Assembly: GCA_911728455.2 (NCBI GenBank) | Contig: OU452226.1 | Coordinates: 10,391,498-10,455,497, forward strand | Length of the DNA: 64,000 nt | Source of the DNA: Marthasterias glacialis | Lineage: Eukaryota > Echinodermata > Asteroidea > Forcipulatida > Asteriidae | Reading direction: 5' to 3' | Shown: positions 1-46,700 of the stretch, piece after piece | How positions within the stretch are numbered: position 1 is the first letter of the stretch | Layout: each line of letters starts with the position of its first letter | Position numbers and translations under genes: made by a program | The notes under the pieces: generated by a model | The model's database searches: none | Told to the model about the DNA's origin: nothing | The model's input: only the letters and a program-made list of their open reading frames with translations

Positions 1-3000
1 TTTCAAGAGATGTTTCCGTGTCACAAACTTATCAGAGCCCCGCTTTTGCGCATCTCTCAGAAATCATTTTCTGGTCGGTGGATTTTATGTAAAAAATACT
101 TGCTTCTGGTCGTGGGCGCCAAAGCACGCCCCTGGACAAATGTGTTAAGAGGCAAGGATTTTAAGACTCTGAATCAACGTCAATTGTACTTACCGGCATG
201 GTCTCATTTGTGTTGGATATGTACACCTAAGATGAAGAGAATAAACAAGGAACTTGCAATGATTTGGAATTAAAGCAACAGCAGGGCATGAAAGGAAGTT
301 TTTGACTCAAATGTTTGAAGGGGTGGCAAACCTCAGTCTCTGTTGTAGCGTCATCGGCACAATGAATTTATTTGGAGGGGGGATTTTGAAAAATATTCCA
401 CCAGTCTTGTTACAAAGGCAAAGTTTGGCTCTTTTTAAAGTAGTGTGATTAAAACAAACTTTCTTTGGATGAAAAGCTTGTTTAAAACTCAGATTAGGGC
501 GTTTCACTACTTAAAACAGATGGGAGACTTCGGAACCATTGGTGGCAGCTGACTCACCATGCAAATTGTCATTGTTTACAGAGTTATGAGCATGCCCACA
601 TATCCAAAAACAAAGGATATACCTGGTAAGTCTGCTGCCACCTAGTGTCCTCAATAGTCTCTGTTGTTTGCATCTCTGAAATATTTTGCAAGGACACCAT
701 GCTGTCAAGCAGTCGATGACTGCCGTATCATTTTTAGTTTTGCAGATTTTTGTAGACTTGTTTCATTTTTTACCCTTTATCCATGTATATTTTTCTTCTT
801 TAAATTAGTATGTTCTTTTCATTTAATGAGTGAATAATAATCTTCTATTGCCATTAAAATCTGAAAGGAATAGGGTATCTCAGTGCAAGTGGTCCAAAAT
901 AAGATAATGGATAATTGACTGAATATCTCTGTGAAGTCAAATTGTTTAAGGTAATTTCCAATAAAACACATTTTGATGTGGCATAACTGTAGATGGTAAT
1001 ATTCTGCATGGTCTTTTACCAACAGTGAGGAAATGTACAAGTGTTTTATTTTTCCATTCATGTCCACCCCTTGCCATTTCGTCGTCCCAAGCCGTTTTTC
1101 TCAAAATGGTACACTGAACATTAAAATATATTCGTTTGAAAACATGGTTTAAAGGAATCATGAATTCAAAAGACAATGTTTCAGTATAAATCTTAATGGA
1201 TAAAAGATTCACCGGTATTAAGTTTTTGTGTCCGTTTCAACTTATTTGATCATTAGTGACACACTTTGACTTATTGTCAGTTTTGGAGGAACAGAATTGC
1301 CAAAAGATATTTTTGAAACATCAAATCTTCACTGCATTATTCAAGGGGCTCAGAAGTGAAACAATCCCTGGTGGATTCTCACTGGAGTAACACAGTTCTT
1401 GTATGAACTTTTGTTTTTAAAGAGTTGTACCGTCAACAATCCACTACAATCTTGTATTAGGTACCTTTTGTTCATAAATTTGCTGTAGGAAGAATTGTCT
1501 ACCACTGTAGAGACTTTGTGTTTTGTTTCAACAAGGCTAGCAACTTGCATTAGAGCCAATGATGAAAGAGTCAGGAAACATTTCAACAGGTCATGTTTTG
1601 ATTTTGGAGTTTGTTTAAAGTCAGCCGAAAAGCACTGTTCGCGAGCACAAAAAGTGCTAGAAAAAAAATTCAAAAATGCGATGTAATGGAAGATGCAGCT
1701 ATTGTGTTATTGTGACATCATCAGGAAACTTTGCAATTTGGACTTGTATCTTGATATTCAGTCAATGCCCACTGAACCATACCTTCCCTGGCCCACAGTT
1801 TGTATCTCCACCTCCAATGGTTTTTTAGCTCAGATTGGCACAGGCAAAAAACAATTTGATTTCCACACAAAATTAGCCAGAAAAAAGGTGATATGAATTC
1901 TATTGAAGAAAGTGAGTGAGGTGAAAAGTGAATTTGGCATTTTCGTTCTGTATCAGCCAAACCACATCCACTGAACTTATACCATCAAATTTGGAGAGAG
2001 ATAGTGTATGGGCCAGGACAGATGAAATCAGAAGGCAGAGCCAAGCATATCCAAACAGCCATAAAATTCACAACAAGTGTAATTGTGTTTACTGTTTCGT
2101 CAGAAATCAACACATACTTTCTGGGACTGAAAACAGATTTTGTGACCTTTGATTGGCAAGAAATTTGTGTAATTTTCTCATTAATACCATTCCATTACCA
2201 AGCCTGGCCGAACTCAGAGCATTCAAAACCAACAGAAGTAAAGACACAGACAATTTTCTTTGGATTTATTTTTTTCTCAAGCTTATATTTGGTGTTTTTA
2301 TTACTCCCATTTCTCTTCTTCCGTCTTGCTATATCAATACAAAAATACTGGGAACACATATGCAGAATAAACTTTTTTTGGCTTTAAGTTTAAATAATCC
2401 TTAAAATCATAATGTTAATTTTTCCAAAAGCGTCAACTCAATGGGGGTGCAGGGCATGATTTAACGAATTATACCTCTGGGCAACCAGATATCAATAATC
2501 GAGACCAAAAAGTGATTTCGTAACACAATCTTTAAACCTAATCACTACATAACCCTTCGAGTAGTCTTCGTCATCAATACAGCTTTACCCGTCAGGTTTC
2601 AACACATTTTCACAGGGTAACCTTTTTGGGGCCGTGTTTCATGCGAGTAAAAAACCCTGTAACGCACCGTGTATCCTTTTTTTTATCAAAATTGTCTATA
2701 CAATTGTGCCTACTTCGTCACTCAATAAATTCATGGTCCCTGGTATAAAGAACAAATCAAAACAACTTGTGCAAAATGAAGCCTTCTGCTGTGAACGCAT
2801 ACTGAATACTTTCAGGTAAAAAACAAACTATCAAAAGACCAGAAAAAATATTAGGTATTAAATTCCTCGATTGAACGATTCGTCTTACTGCATAAACCCA
2901 GAAATTGTTAAGGTGAGACTGATACTTTCCTTTGACAAATACTCCTTTCCTTTACATCCAACACAAAAAGTTAATCTTTCTTTAGTACATTACAATATCA

Positions 3001-3512
3001 GGGAAAACAGCTTTCAAAGTGTCAAAAACAACTCGGGATAAAGAGCTTTCCCCCCGCAAGACAGAATTAATTTCAACAGAATTAAATGCATGTGACTCTT
3101 GATCTGTTAACATCAATTTTCAAACATCCACTTCTCTGCTGTGTATCTCACCTGATTCTACTAACCACCCTAGCTCATAAGCAAGCCACCACGCAACTTG
3201 AGAGCCACTGTAGTTTATAAGCAAGGCGGTCACGTATCATGACGCAATCCACCTCCCTTAAAGAGTTGATGCTCTATTATGATACCATGATAGTATCATG
3301 GGAGGTTTATAAGCAAAACGGTCAAGCTCAGCAACTCACTTATAACCTACGGTGGCCTGGCGAATCGGTTGTGTATTTCTTTTTTGTTTTCTTAACACAC
3401 ATCCCCCCCTTCCTCATGCCTCACACTAACATTTTTACAGACACTGAAATCCATCTTCCCAGCATGCCTTTTGACACTTTAAATAAATAACCTAAAAATA
3501 AAGACCTAAACG
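1..3512. other. No gene seen: 3' UTR / 3' flank of the SRCAP/domino gene
   Basis: Open frames here are short and on both strands, with no family match, no splice-flanked coding stretch and no SANT-like exon. Minus-strand AATAAA hexamers occur at 2302-2297 and 2270-2265, giving a possible 3' UTR of about 1.2 kb for the SRCAP/domino transcript. I saw no closer AATAAA or ATTAAA, but a variant signal cannot be excluded. Confidence 0.5.
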
Positions 3513-36294
<32,782 letters not shown>

Positions 36295-38197
36295 GGTTAC
36301 CACAAGCTCCTTGGGGTCCTGTACAAAAAACAAAGACAAACAAATTTAAAATTACAACATTTCAAATGAAAGAAAAAGAACTTTCTAAACAAACTACACA
36401 TTTTTTCTGTTTTCAATATCAAAATAAAATTGTAACTTGTCATTTTGACACCCTACATTTTCTTTCATTTAATTGAAAATGGCTGTAAATAAATAAAATT
36501 GTTTTACCTTAAATTTTCTATATGGGACACTCTATTTTCAAACTAAAACTAAAATTTGCAGCTACAAAGGCCACATCATTTTTTTCAAGGATGGCCGCAT
36601 TTTAAATAGAAATATTTTTTTCAGGATGATTGGTACTACTTCGTACCAACTTTATACTGAGTAAGCTTTTTCTGATTATCTTCCATGTCTTTAATCAATT
36701 TTGTTTATCAATCCAAGCACAGTGACCAAAATCTGAGGTGTGGTAGCATTGGCTGTCTTGCAATTCATGCAGTTCATTTATGATGGATAGAAAACATATC
36801 GATGCAGTGTTTTGTGAGCTCACTGCTTTTGCATTTATTGTTCTTGGTTTCCACCACACCAAGTCCCTAGTAAAACAAACTTTTGACGTTTCCCCAACTT
36901 TTCCTGTTTGTAATGAAGTACGTATTAAAGAGGTGAACTGGTCGAGTAAACTGTTCAATCGGTACCTTTTTTCAAAACCGAAACAAAAACTGTACATTTA
37001 AAATAACTTTTCAGTTCACTTTAATCTCATGTCCGACTCCTTTCTGTAAAATATATTTTACTTGGGATGGAAAAACATAGGATTTTGGCTAATTGCTTAT
37101 GAGAAGAGCCCACAAATTTAAACATTTTAACCTTTAGCTAGCTGGGATGCATTTTCATTTTTCTCCATTTTTTTTTTTTACTTTCATCTCTCTAAACATT
37201 ATTTTGTTCCCTTGTGAAAGTTATTTTGTTTAATCAAATATTTTGAGGAAACTTTTTCCTCACTCCTGTAGAATCTTTAGCAATAGCAGTCACAAAAAAA
37301 AGTGTGGGCAAATTTGTCATTCAAAGACAACAGGTAATTTTGCTAATTATCAAAAATATGTATCAAATTTGGTGATTAATTATGGGTCGCACATTGATTT
37401 GAGTTCATTTCTACCTCCATGATTTTACATATTGCATGAATTTGGTCATATCTGGAGCCACACAGTTTGCATTAAATCCACAAGCACCCTACCAGCTTCG
37501 TTATGTTGGAGGAAAACAAACAATAAACAGTTTTATATTGGCTTCCAAAGTTCAAACACCATGCACCGTGTTTTTAGATAATTGACAAAAAAGATTATTG
37601 TTCATCATGGTCGAGTTGGATTTTGTGGAAAAGAAATTCTAAAAATGAGCAGGAACCACGAAAATGCTGGTGCAGGCACGAAAACACAAAAGAGTACATT
37701 TTAGACAGCAATATAAAGTCCATGTTCTAAAAAAAACATGAAGCATGTTTTTAAAAAATGAAAGATGCACGAAAATTGACCAAAAGTCGACACCGGTCGA
37801 CAGCCGCTGCGTGGCAGATCTACGAAACACACAGAAAACATATCTTCACAGCAAAGGTAATTATTTATTACACACACACACAAAAACTTTAAATTGCAAA
37901 CAAGAGAAATTTCATATCCTCAAAACTACATTAAAATTTAACTGCTAAAGTGCTTCTGGTGGAAGAAGCGCCTGCAAGAAAAGCAGACTACGGAGCGTTT
38001 CCGTCGTGCGCCATGGTGATCAACAGCCCGGCCTAGCCAACGTGTCATGTATGCATGCAGTGAGTGCAGATGATAGATCCTTGCATTTACAGCACAATGC
38101 ACAGCATACACACCGTGTGGCGCATTCACATGACATCACGCGGCCGGGAACTGCTGTAGTGCACATCAACGACACTACTGAGACAAAATACACTTAC

Positions 38198-38330
38198 ATT
38201 TTATCGGAGATATCGCAGCGAATTACAGCCCATCGGCGGGCTTGAACCCTCCATCCAGGTCGCTTGCACAACTAGGGAGACAATTCTGCCATTTTGGGCA
38301 GCCGATGTGACGTCTTAAATATAAAAATTG
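38198..38330 (-). other. SRCAP: Putative non-coding first exon and promoter area of the SRCAP/domino gene
   Basis: On the minus strand, GATAAAAT|gtaagtg gives a strong splice donor at 38197/38198, and the sequence upstream of it is richer in CG dinucleotides than its surroundings. ATG triplets in the exon open only short frames that stop before the donor, so I take it as 5' UTR joined to the 36318 acceptor. The upstream end (near 38330) is a guess. The interval 36319-38197 would then be intron 1; no further coding exon was recognised there. A 5' RACE or RNA-seq junction 38198-36318 would settle it. Confidence 0.4.
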
Positions 38331-38399
38331 GAAAATGTTCCTGTTTTTGTACGTTCTTCTTTAGACGAAACTGCCTCCAGAATAATGGCGGACGGGATC

Positions 38400-41300
38400 G
38401 TTCATCAACCTCATCAACATGCAGAAAATCTGAATAGATTATGTAAAATAACCTCGCCCGTTGACGTATTCTCTTCGTTGATTGGTTGTTGAACTAATGC
38501 GCTCACTCATTGCGTTGATAAGAGGCGGGAAATTTGGGATAGGAGTTGGTGAATTTTTATGCCTAGAAAGATTTCACAGCTGTTTATTGGATTTGTTTAT
38601 TAACTATTTACTGAAAATTTTCTTTTCTTTTCTTTTCTTTTGAATTTTGTTCTGGTTATAATAAAGATCCGACTTTAAAATATTAAACATTTATTATTCT
38701 TAATGTAAGATTTTTGCAAGTAAGATGTCAATAAAATAATTAATTGTCAAAGATTGATTGCATGTGGATACAGGAATTAATTAAATATTAATGAAACTCA
38801 TTTATTTCAACAATTTTAAACAATTGGCTCTTTTCAACTTGATAGATATAAATAAAGAATACATATGATTTGTAAATATGGTAGAATATACAAACTTACT
38901 GTAAAGTGTTAAATGAGCGTAAGCAAAAGCATCACCTTTCCCAAATAAAAAGGGATTTATGGAAAAAAAATTAATCAAAAATAAACACTTCTCTTACCAA
39001 CTTCATAAATATAATATACTTTAATAAGGCACATGAAAAGTCAGCAAATTATAACAAGATGTACTTCTGACATGAAATGTTGAAAACTTTTCACAGGCAC
39101 ACTGGTGTACAACCAAGAAATTAAACACATCCCATCCCATTTTTCATAAATATCAATTAGAAACACCAATGACAACGTGTATACCAGGAGGTACATATAA
39201 CTGTATTGTACGTAAAAAGTATTTGCTAAGTATCTATGATGTTATATTGAGCTTAAACAGCACCCTCCACCTTGGTCAAAGGAAGACCTATCATTGGCTG
39301 AGAGTTGTGTGTGGCGAGTACTCGCAAACATGTTTACAAAGATTGAGCTCACGGTGATGGCGACCTATGCAATGGTTCTATTATTTATTTATTTTCCCTG
39401 TAAAGAAAAAAGCTTTTCAATCTGCAAATACATCTTTCAAATCCTTCGATGCTTAAACAAGTTTGTAAGAACCTGAATATATTTGCTGGGTTTTCAAGAA
39501 GGGTTGGGTTACAGACAAAGAATTTCAGATCAACTTGAATACATTTTTGTTTGCAACCCGAAGAAGTTGAGACAAAACCTTAAATTTTGTATTAAATTTG
39601 AATGATATCGGATGAAACCACCGTTTAAATCCCTAAAATGTTTCAGGACCATTTGCAAATTTTATGCAAATAAAACAAGTAAGTGCAAGAATGCTGGAAC
39701 CAATCAGTTTGAAATTGTGGACCTTTGTTCTTGTGCAGCCATTTTATTTAATCAGTTTATTTTTCCAATCCAATCCAATTCTAGTCACCCAAACGAAGGA
39801 TGGAGAATTTAGTCTGGCCCCATTTAGTGTAATGAACATTAGTATTCAAAATAGTCATGGGAGAAATACAACAGAATACAAAGATGGACACAGTAAATAA
39901 AAGTTCATTGGTTGGCTGAAACGCCGCCGACAGGCAATTATAAAAACTGGTTTCTATCCCCCAAAATCATGTTTTGCCAGTTCTTACTACCTTACCAAAT
40001 TTTCAAAATTAACTTTTTCAAATGACGAACTTATGGGTTTGGAGCAATACTTACATTGTAATGGGAGGATATCAACTACATTAAACTCATAAATAAACCA
40101 TCAAATTAATAATCAAAGGTGGATCAAGCTTCACCACAAAGGGGCAAGGGGGGTAAAATTCTCCCAGTTACTTTCTTTTCCTCCATTTTGGCGCCCCCCA
40201 CCCTCCCCAATTTCCATCCCTACTTTCCATCACTAAGGGCCGAAATTGAACTTGACCCCAAACCATTGCCTCCATTTGGCGGTATTTGATTTTTGAGTCG
40301 ATTTACAGGACTGAAGTCTGGCACCATAACTGACAGGCAAGTTCACGCTTGTGACAAAGACAAATTATGGGCCCTAAATCGACATTAAGTAACATAAACA
40401 TCTGAATTTTGTTAGGAAACATTTTGTATGGTGCAGCATTCATATACAGAATGTACTGGGATATCTTCCTTTGTGAAGACATCAATTTGCATCCTTCGCC
40501 CGATCTTTGTAACACTCCCAGGGCAAAAAACTGTTACAAAGGAATTTCAAAACTGAGCACCAATTGGAGTTGGGATGATATTGTAAAAATTTAATAAGTG
40601 TTACAATTAAGTCAAGCTAAATTTATAATTTCAGATTTTTGTTGTAACTTGATTGCAAAAATCCTGATATCAAGAGCTCACACAAGTTAGAGTTCAAAAG
40701 ACCAAAAAAAGAATGTTATAAACGTGAATTTCCCACACTTAACGGCATGCGACCAGAGAATATTCCTTGAAAAAAATAGCACCATGGTCAATATTGAACA
40801 CTTCCAGTTGTAAACCTTTATCACAGAGCAGCCATCTTGCTTTTTTTAGTGTGTGCAATTTATCAGAACCTAGCCAAGGGTGTGTTCGAGTAACTTCCAT
40901 CTGAGTCAGCCCCGGATCTTTCAATGTTATTTGAGAAGCTCACTACATCACACTGGTGGCTCAACCAAGTCAGCCACCACTACCCCGCTCATGAAGCTGG
41001 GTAGTAAGTGGAGGCAGACCTTAGTTTTATAGTGATGTTACATTCATGTAAAAAATATGGAGCAGTGGAGCGACATTAAAACATTCGTGTTAAAATGGTT
41101 ATTGAAAAATCTGCTTTAGAAAATTGTTCTTTGAGAATGATACATGTAGGTAATCCTATTCACTCCATTTCAAAACAAAAATAATGGTTGAACAATATTG
41201 CTGTTGGAAAATATGTAACGGCTGAACATTGATATTTGACGTTTCCGTTGTCCCACAAGTCTCACACGAAAAGTTGACGCTCGTTCAGCCCTAATCGGGG

Positions 41301-41448
41301 CTTACGCATGTGACCTAACCTTGGTAATCAATCGCACCCCAAGAGTAGACGGAAAAGAAAATGTGTGTGCACTTTATGTCTGCTAGTTTAAAGGTTCTTT
41401 ACAGTCATTGGATACAGGGAACAAGACAAAGATGGCTGCAGTTTGATA
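38400..41448. other. Intergenic region between SRCAP/domino promoter and the 3' end of the giant acidic gene
   Basis: AT-rich sequence without a convincing gene. It holds a short TTTTC run near 38621-38641, and minus-strand AATAAA hexamers near 39365-39376 and 39746-39765 that could end transcripts of the 41948-52243 gene. A 36-codon plus-strand frame starting near 38384 (MADGIVHQ) lies opposite the SRCAP/domino promoter; I see no splice site or family match to support it. Confidence 0.4.
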
Positions 41449-41932
41449 TAGACTGGTTCTCAGTTCCTACATCGTTTACGTTCTGACTGAATATAGGGAC
41501 TGGTAGTGGATAATGAAAATTAACATACACCTGGCAGATTTCTGCCAGGTATATGCTAATTATAATTAACATATAGGTCTACGTAATCCCATAATGCAAT
41601 GCGGCCTTTACACAAAACATGATGGGCACACAGTCTCAGAATCTCCCATCGTGCAGACTAACATTGTTAAGATGTTGTCTAACATTAAAGTTAACTTGCA
41701 TTTTGATGTTGAAGGTTGGTTCACTATATGTCCAGGTGAAGGGTTACGATACACACATGTGCTAGTGTCAAACAGCAACATGCACACGTCACAAACGTCA
41801 TCTCTAAAACTAGAAAATTATTACTGCGCCCGCGCAATCGAGGTCCTATCAAAAGCGCCATATCGCTGGTAGCTACCGATCCCTATATACAGTCAGAAGA
41901 GAATAATGATGTAGGGACCGAGAACCAGTCTA
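41449..41932. mobile_element. 484-bp non-autonomous inverted-repeat element, 10-bp target duplication
   Basis: The ends are inverted repeats of about 49 bp beginning TAGACTGGTTCTC and ending GAGAACCAGTCTA. Both sides are flanked by CAGTTTGATA (41439-41448 and 41933-41942), a 10-bp target-site duplication. An internal hairpin CTGGCAGATTTCTGCCAG lies near 41531. No transposase is encoded. The 9-10-bp duplication fits Mutator-like elements, but family assignment is inference. The right flank lies five bases after the stop codon of the giant acidic gene, so the element sits inside that gene's 3' UTR. Confidence 0.88.
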
Positions 41933-41947
41933 CAGTTTGATAAAGGT

Positions 41948-43728
41948 CTACTTGATCTCCTTGATGAAGTCTGTTGCATCTATTTCTTGGTAGACAGCGG
42001 GCAGCATGTCGTAGTCTATCCAACCGTCAGACTTGACCTCCGCCTCCAATTTCTTTAACCTGTAAACGAGAAAGAAAAAACAGTCCCAATGTCAGCTTTT
42101 AATTAACGGACTAAACCATCCACACTTTATGTATCGGCTGGAAGCGCAGCGAAAGTTAAAACCCCATTACCAAATGTGTGATAGCGCAGAGTGTGCTTTA
42201 CAGTGAGAAACGGGCATATTGTACGCACTACCCACATTGGTGCAGTTCAGTCTTTTTTCAGATGGCCTGGAGGGAAAATCCATTTTTAAACTCATGGCTG
42301 TAGAAAACTGCAGACAAACTGCACCTCTAGCTGCCTGACATGTTTGACCCAATTTCATTAAGGTGAAGAAAGTCACGTGATGAATCAAACATTCCCTCCA
42401 ATTTCAACATACTACATGTATCTAATCTTTATGAAATAACCCCAAAAATCATTGTCTCATTTGGTCTTTGAGTGTGTGTGGGGGGGGGGGGGTTGAAACC
42501 CAAGACTTGAACAAAAGGGATTCGGATGTTTTGACAGAGCAAGGACATCTTCACTTCACTTTTGTGTTCAAAAACCAATGGGGCCATCGCTAATAAAAAC
42601 TAAGTCCAAACAATGGGATAACAAAGAGAAGTCCTCAATTTACCAGGTCTACAAATGGTGGGTGTGTGCATTTATGTTTACCATGTCCTTAAAGATCAGG
42701 ACTGAAATTCATTACGGGAAAATAAAGTAATTTCCTCCAGAGAAATATTTCCGTCTGAAATACTGTCAAAGTCAAGAACGTGGCATTTGAAGACCTCATA
42801 AAACGCTACTGCTAAACATTATTACGCCAGTTGGGTGACCACAGCTGGACACATTGGGGCGGTCTTTCAGTTGTTGTACTAAAAGATGCTGGGCTGCGCA
42901 GAATTGGAATTCAAAAACTTTCAACACAGATAATTTGTAGAAGAGGGCGCCTACGGGTCAGCGAGGGCTCTTTGAGTTGTGATCACGTTGATGACATGAG
43001 AAATGCTCTCCTTCATGGTCTACCCAAGAAACAACTACTGTGGCTTCGAAGAGTTCAAAACTGGGCAGCTCGTCTGGTAGTTTGTGCTGAGAAGTTTGAT
43101 CATGTGACACGAATCCTACAGAGCCTGCTCTTGCTAACCTGTAGAATCAAGAGTTCAGTTTAAAATCTTGCTACTTGTTTTTCGTTGCCTGAATGCCTCA
43201 GCTCCAACATATCACACAGACATGTTGTTCATCAAAGAACCTGTCCGAAATTTGCGTTCCTGCTTACAAACTTCAGTCCTTCGCATTCTAAGGAGCAAAC
43301 ACAGTTGGGGGGGATCATGCCTTTTCTATTGCTGCACCCAATAGCCATTTTCAAAACTACATGTACACTTAAAACCTACCTTTTTTGAGAACTTATTGTA
43401 CGGCGCTATGAGCAACGACTGTTGGATTAGCTCCTTATAAATTTATTTATTAATTGATGGAAATGACTTGAAGAGTTGAATGAAACATACACGTACCTTC
43501 TTTTCTCTGCAGTGTTGGCTTTCCTGAGTTCCTTGATAGTTGGGCTTCTGTTAATCTTAACTTTCCCCAATCGACGTGTGGCAAGTCTATTCTTTCTCCC
43601 CCTCTTGAGCAACAACTCAAAGAAAATGCTGCGAAGGGCACCCCTGTGATCCTCCCTGTCCTTATCAGAGATTGTAGGCTCTTCCCATTCCTGCGGCATC
43701 GGGGTAATCAGGCTCTCACAAATGGCCC
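41948..43728 (-). CDS. Two 3' exons of the giant acidic protein: non-repetitive C-terminal module
   Basis: Exons 43497-43728 and 41948-42059 encode the last 114 or so residues. Unlike the rest of the protein they look like folded sequence: ICESLITPMPQEWEEP, then RSIFFELLLKRGRKNRLATR, RSPTIKELRKANTAEKRR (helical, basic) and DGWIDYDMLPAVYQEIDATD near the stop. The acceptors are good (ccctttccacag, cgtttacag) and the donors are AGAAG|gtacgt and AACA|gtaagt. If this protein has relatives elsewhere, this is the part most likely to find them by profile search. The intron between the exons carries a decayed LINE fragment. Confidence 0.85.
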
Positions 43729-46700
43729 CTGTGGAAAGGGAATGGTAAAATAATTGTGAGAGTCACAAGAAAATATTGGGGGATTGTCAGATTGTGAATT
43801 GACTTTTTCATTTGGGATTATCCAGTTGGTGATTCAATACACTAATCCAAGCAGCCCATTCATGATGGTTTACTATGGCCTCTGCATGTGCACACCATGC
43901 GACAAAAGCACGTCAGCCATGCATGCACCCATCAGCATGGAGGAATCACAGTGCGTATGCGTTGACATGCGTGTGCGCTGACGGCGCGCGGCAGCCATAG
44001 CTGAGGTGGTGGAAACGTTAATGAACAAGCTGCTCGGATTAGTCTACACAATACATCACAAGCGCAAGGTTTTTGCTAGTTGAAGCTCCAAAGCTGGCAC
44101 ATGCAAGTGTGTAATTTGACTCATTTCATCTTTCAAAAGCATCTCTCATGACAGAAACTGATAATTCTCAGAGGGCCTTGAGACTTTGCAAATCATATGT
44201 GAAAGGCAAGCCTAAAAATCATAGTAATTAAAATAATAATATATAAAAACAACTTTTTTTTTTCAAACATAAATCCTGAAAGAAAAGCTAGCTCAATGCA
44301 TTTCCTAATGGCTTCTGGCAATCATTTGAGCCGGTTTGTGTGAAGTGAGTGTGGCTTACATTGGAATTATGTCACACTTACACCAAGGATTAAGGGTGAC
44401 AAAATTTGAGCATAGACATGAGCATATACATGTAAGCAACCCTAGAGTTGAATCAAGTGTTGAATTGGTGAAAAAAATTTTGGTAATATTCTCATGAATA
44501 TGTCAAGCAATATTCTTTTTTTAGAAGAGACACAGGGCTCTGAAAAGTTCTAGTATCTTTTTTTCTTCATTTCATAGCAATCACCTCTTTCAAAAAAGAG
44601 ATCATTTCACGGTGTTCCTGTAAAGAAATGTACTACCGGCTACTTACATGCATCTCCACAGAGAAAATATGATGCTATAAACAAAGCAAGATTACCCCTG
44701 ACCTTAACTTACTGTTTGTATCCGACTTGATGGTATACATGATGGGGTTGTAAAGCTTGTAGTCCATTTCTCTGAAGTTGCAGCTAGTTCTACAGTCCTC
44801 TGGTTTCACATCAGTGGCCAGTTTGTTTTCTATCATTTTTCTCGCTGCCTCCTGTTTGAAAACCTTCAGCATTTTGCCCTTGTCCTTCAATACTCCGTTA
44901 ATAGTTGGTGGCTTTCTCGATCTCGTTTTCATCGGTTTGCTCTTAATGCTGTCTGAATGGGGATCCAACTCTTTCCTTCCCGTCAGGACTGGATTTTTCG
45001 CAGTTTTTCGTCTCGTTTCCCCCGCTCTTGGACTGCTTCCAATCATACAAGTACAGCCGTGTTTCTTGCCCCTGTAGGATTTGCCCATGTGGTCAAACGG
45101 ACAAGCATTCTGTTGGCTTGCAGAATTTTCACCTTCATCTCGAAAACCGCTCTGGGTGATTTGGTCATCTGAGACTTCCTCGTTACCAAACGAATGTTCA
45201 TCCTCCTGAACTCCTTGAACTGTCGTCGAGCTCATCCCAGAACCTTTTCCTGCCTCTCTGTTCCTAGTATTACAACTCACACCACTACTAACTTCTCCTG
45301 TAAGAGGGAGACTTGAATCATCACTGTCAAAACCATCGACTCCTTCATCGCCCTCCTTCCTAGCATCTCCCTCAGCCCGGTCTTCCTGCACATCACCACA
45401 ATTTTTATCGGTGCTTCTTCTCACAGCATCACCACCAATTTGCAACTTTTTCTTCATCCAATGCTTACTGATGTTTTTTCCGTCGTGACTAAAATCTTCA
45501 CAATGACTGCCATTTCTCATGTCATCGTCGGCTTCCCTAACATAGGGAACTCCGTCACTGGTAGCATTCTCTTCTCTATCTTTGTCTTCATCATCCAAGA
45601 GGTTGCCATCAAGGCTTTCATCATCACTGGAACCATCATCACACGAATCGTCTTCTCTTTTATCTTGAGGTTTTCCACTTAAAACCATATCTACAACTTC
45701 CATGTAACAATCACTATTGTTGCCATCACTTTCCTCAAAGTTGACCGAGTTGCTCTTGCCGGATGTTCCGTTATCATTTATCAGCTTTGTCCAGGCAATA
45801 ATTTTCGTTGATCTGGTTGCCTTTGGGGTTTTCTTTTCTTTCAATTGTCCTTCTTTGGTGTCTTCCTTTGATCTTAATTTTGTAAACTTTGTGGATTGTG
45901 TTGACCTACTGATCTCACGACAAGGTTGTCCATGGTCTTCATCCACAGAGTTCCGACCTGTTGAAGTTTGTTTTTTCTTCTTTGCTGATTTGCTGTTGCT
46001 CATTAATCCTGCAATGACTTCTTTTGGTTCAAATGTCTTTATAAATTTTCTTAAATCACTATTCGTTGGTGAATTTCTTTCCTTCATTAGTTCTCTTTTT
46101 AGGGCTTTCTCTGGTTTTGCTGTTTTACTCTTTGTAGGTCTTTTCAAATTACAGGTTTTACTAATGATGCCAGTATTACCAATACCTTCATGTTCGATAC
46201 TGCCAGCATCTTCATTAGTATTATCAATTGCTGAGTCTCCATAATTACCTTCAGAGGTCTTTTCAACACGGCTAGTTTTAACATCCACTTGTTTACTTTT
46301 CCTTGATAATGTCTTTAACCCATTAGTGACCAGTTTGGTTTTTGTCTTTTTACTCTCCGTCTGCTTCTCTGACTTCTTTGGTTGTGTTTTAGGCCTCAAC
46401 TTTTGAAGGGGTTTGCTCTTGTCCAATAAACCAGCCTCTGGATCATCTTCTTTCCTTTCTGTAAAATCAAGACTCTTTTTAATTGTTTTTCTCCCTGGTG
46501 ATTTTCTTTCTTTCAGTACTCCGTCGTTGGTGTTTTTCTTTGTCTTTAATTGTGACATCTTCTTGGATTGTCTTGAACTGGTTTGACTCCTAACCCCATG
46601 ACTAACGTCATCTGAACAAATCAGACAGCCATCCTCATTGTCTTCAGTTCCATCACCATCGAGGTCATCATCTTGAACTTCTTCTTTATCATGACTTCCT

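Noticed and set aside
2004-2404. Plus-strand frames of 83-127 codons downstream of the SRCAP/domino stop
   Set aside because: AT-rich, overlapping in different frames, no splice support and no family match.
38384-38494. Plus-strand frame starting MADGIVHQ opposite the SRCAP/domino promoter
   Set aside because: Only 36 codons, no donor site in a useful position, no similarity.
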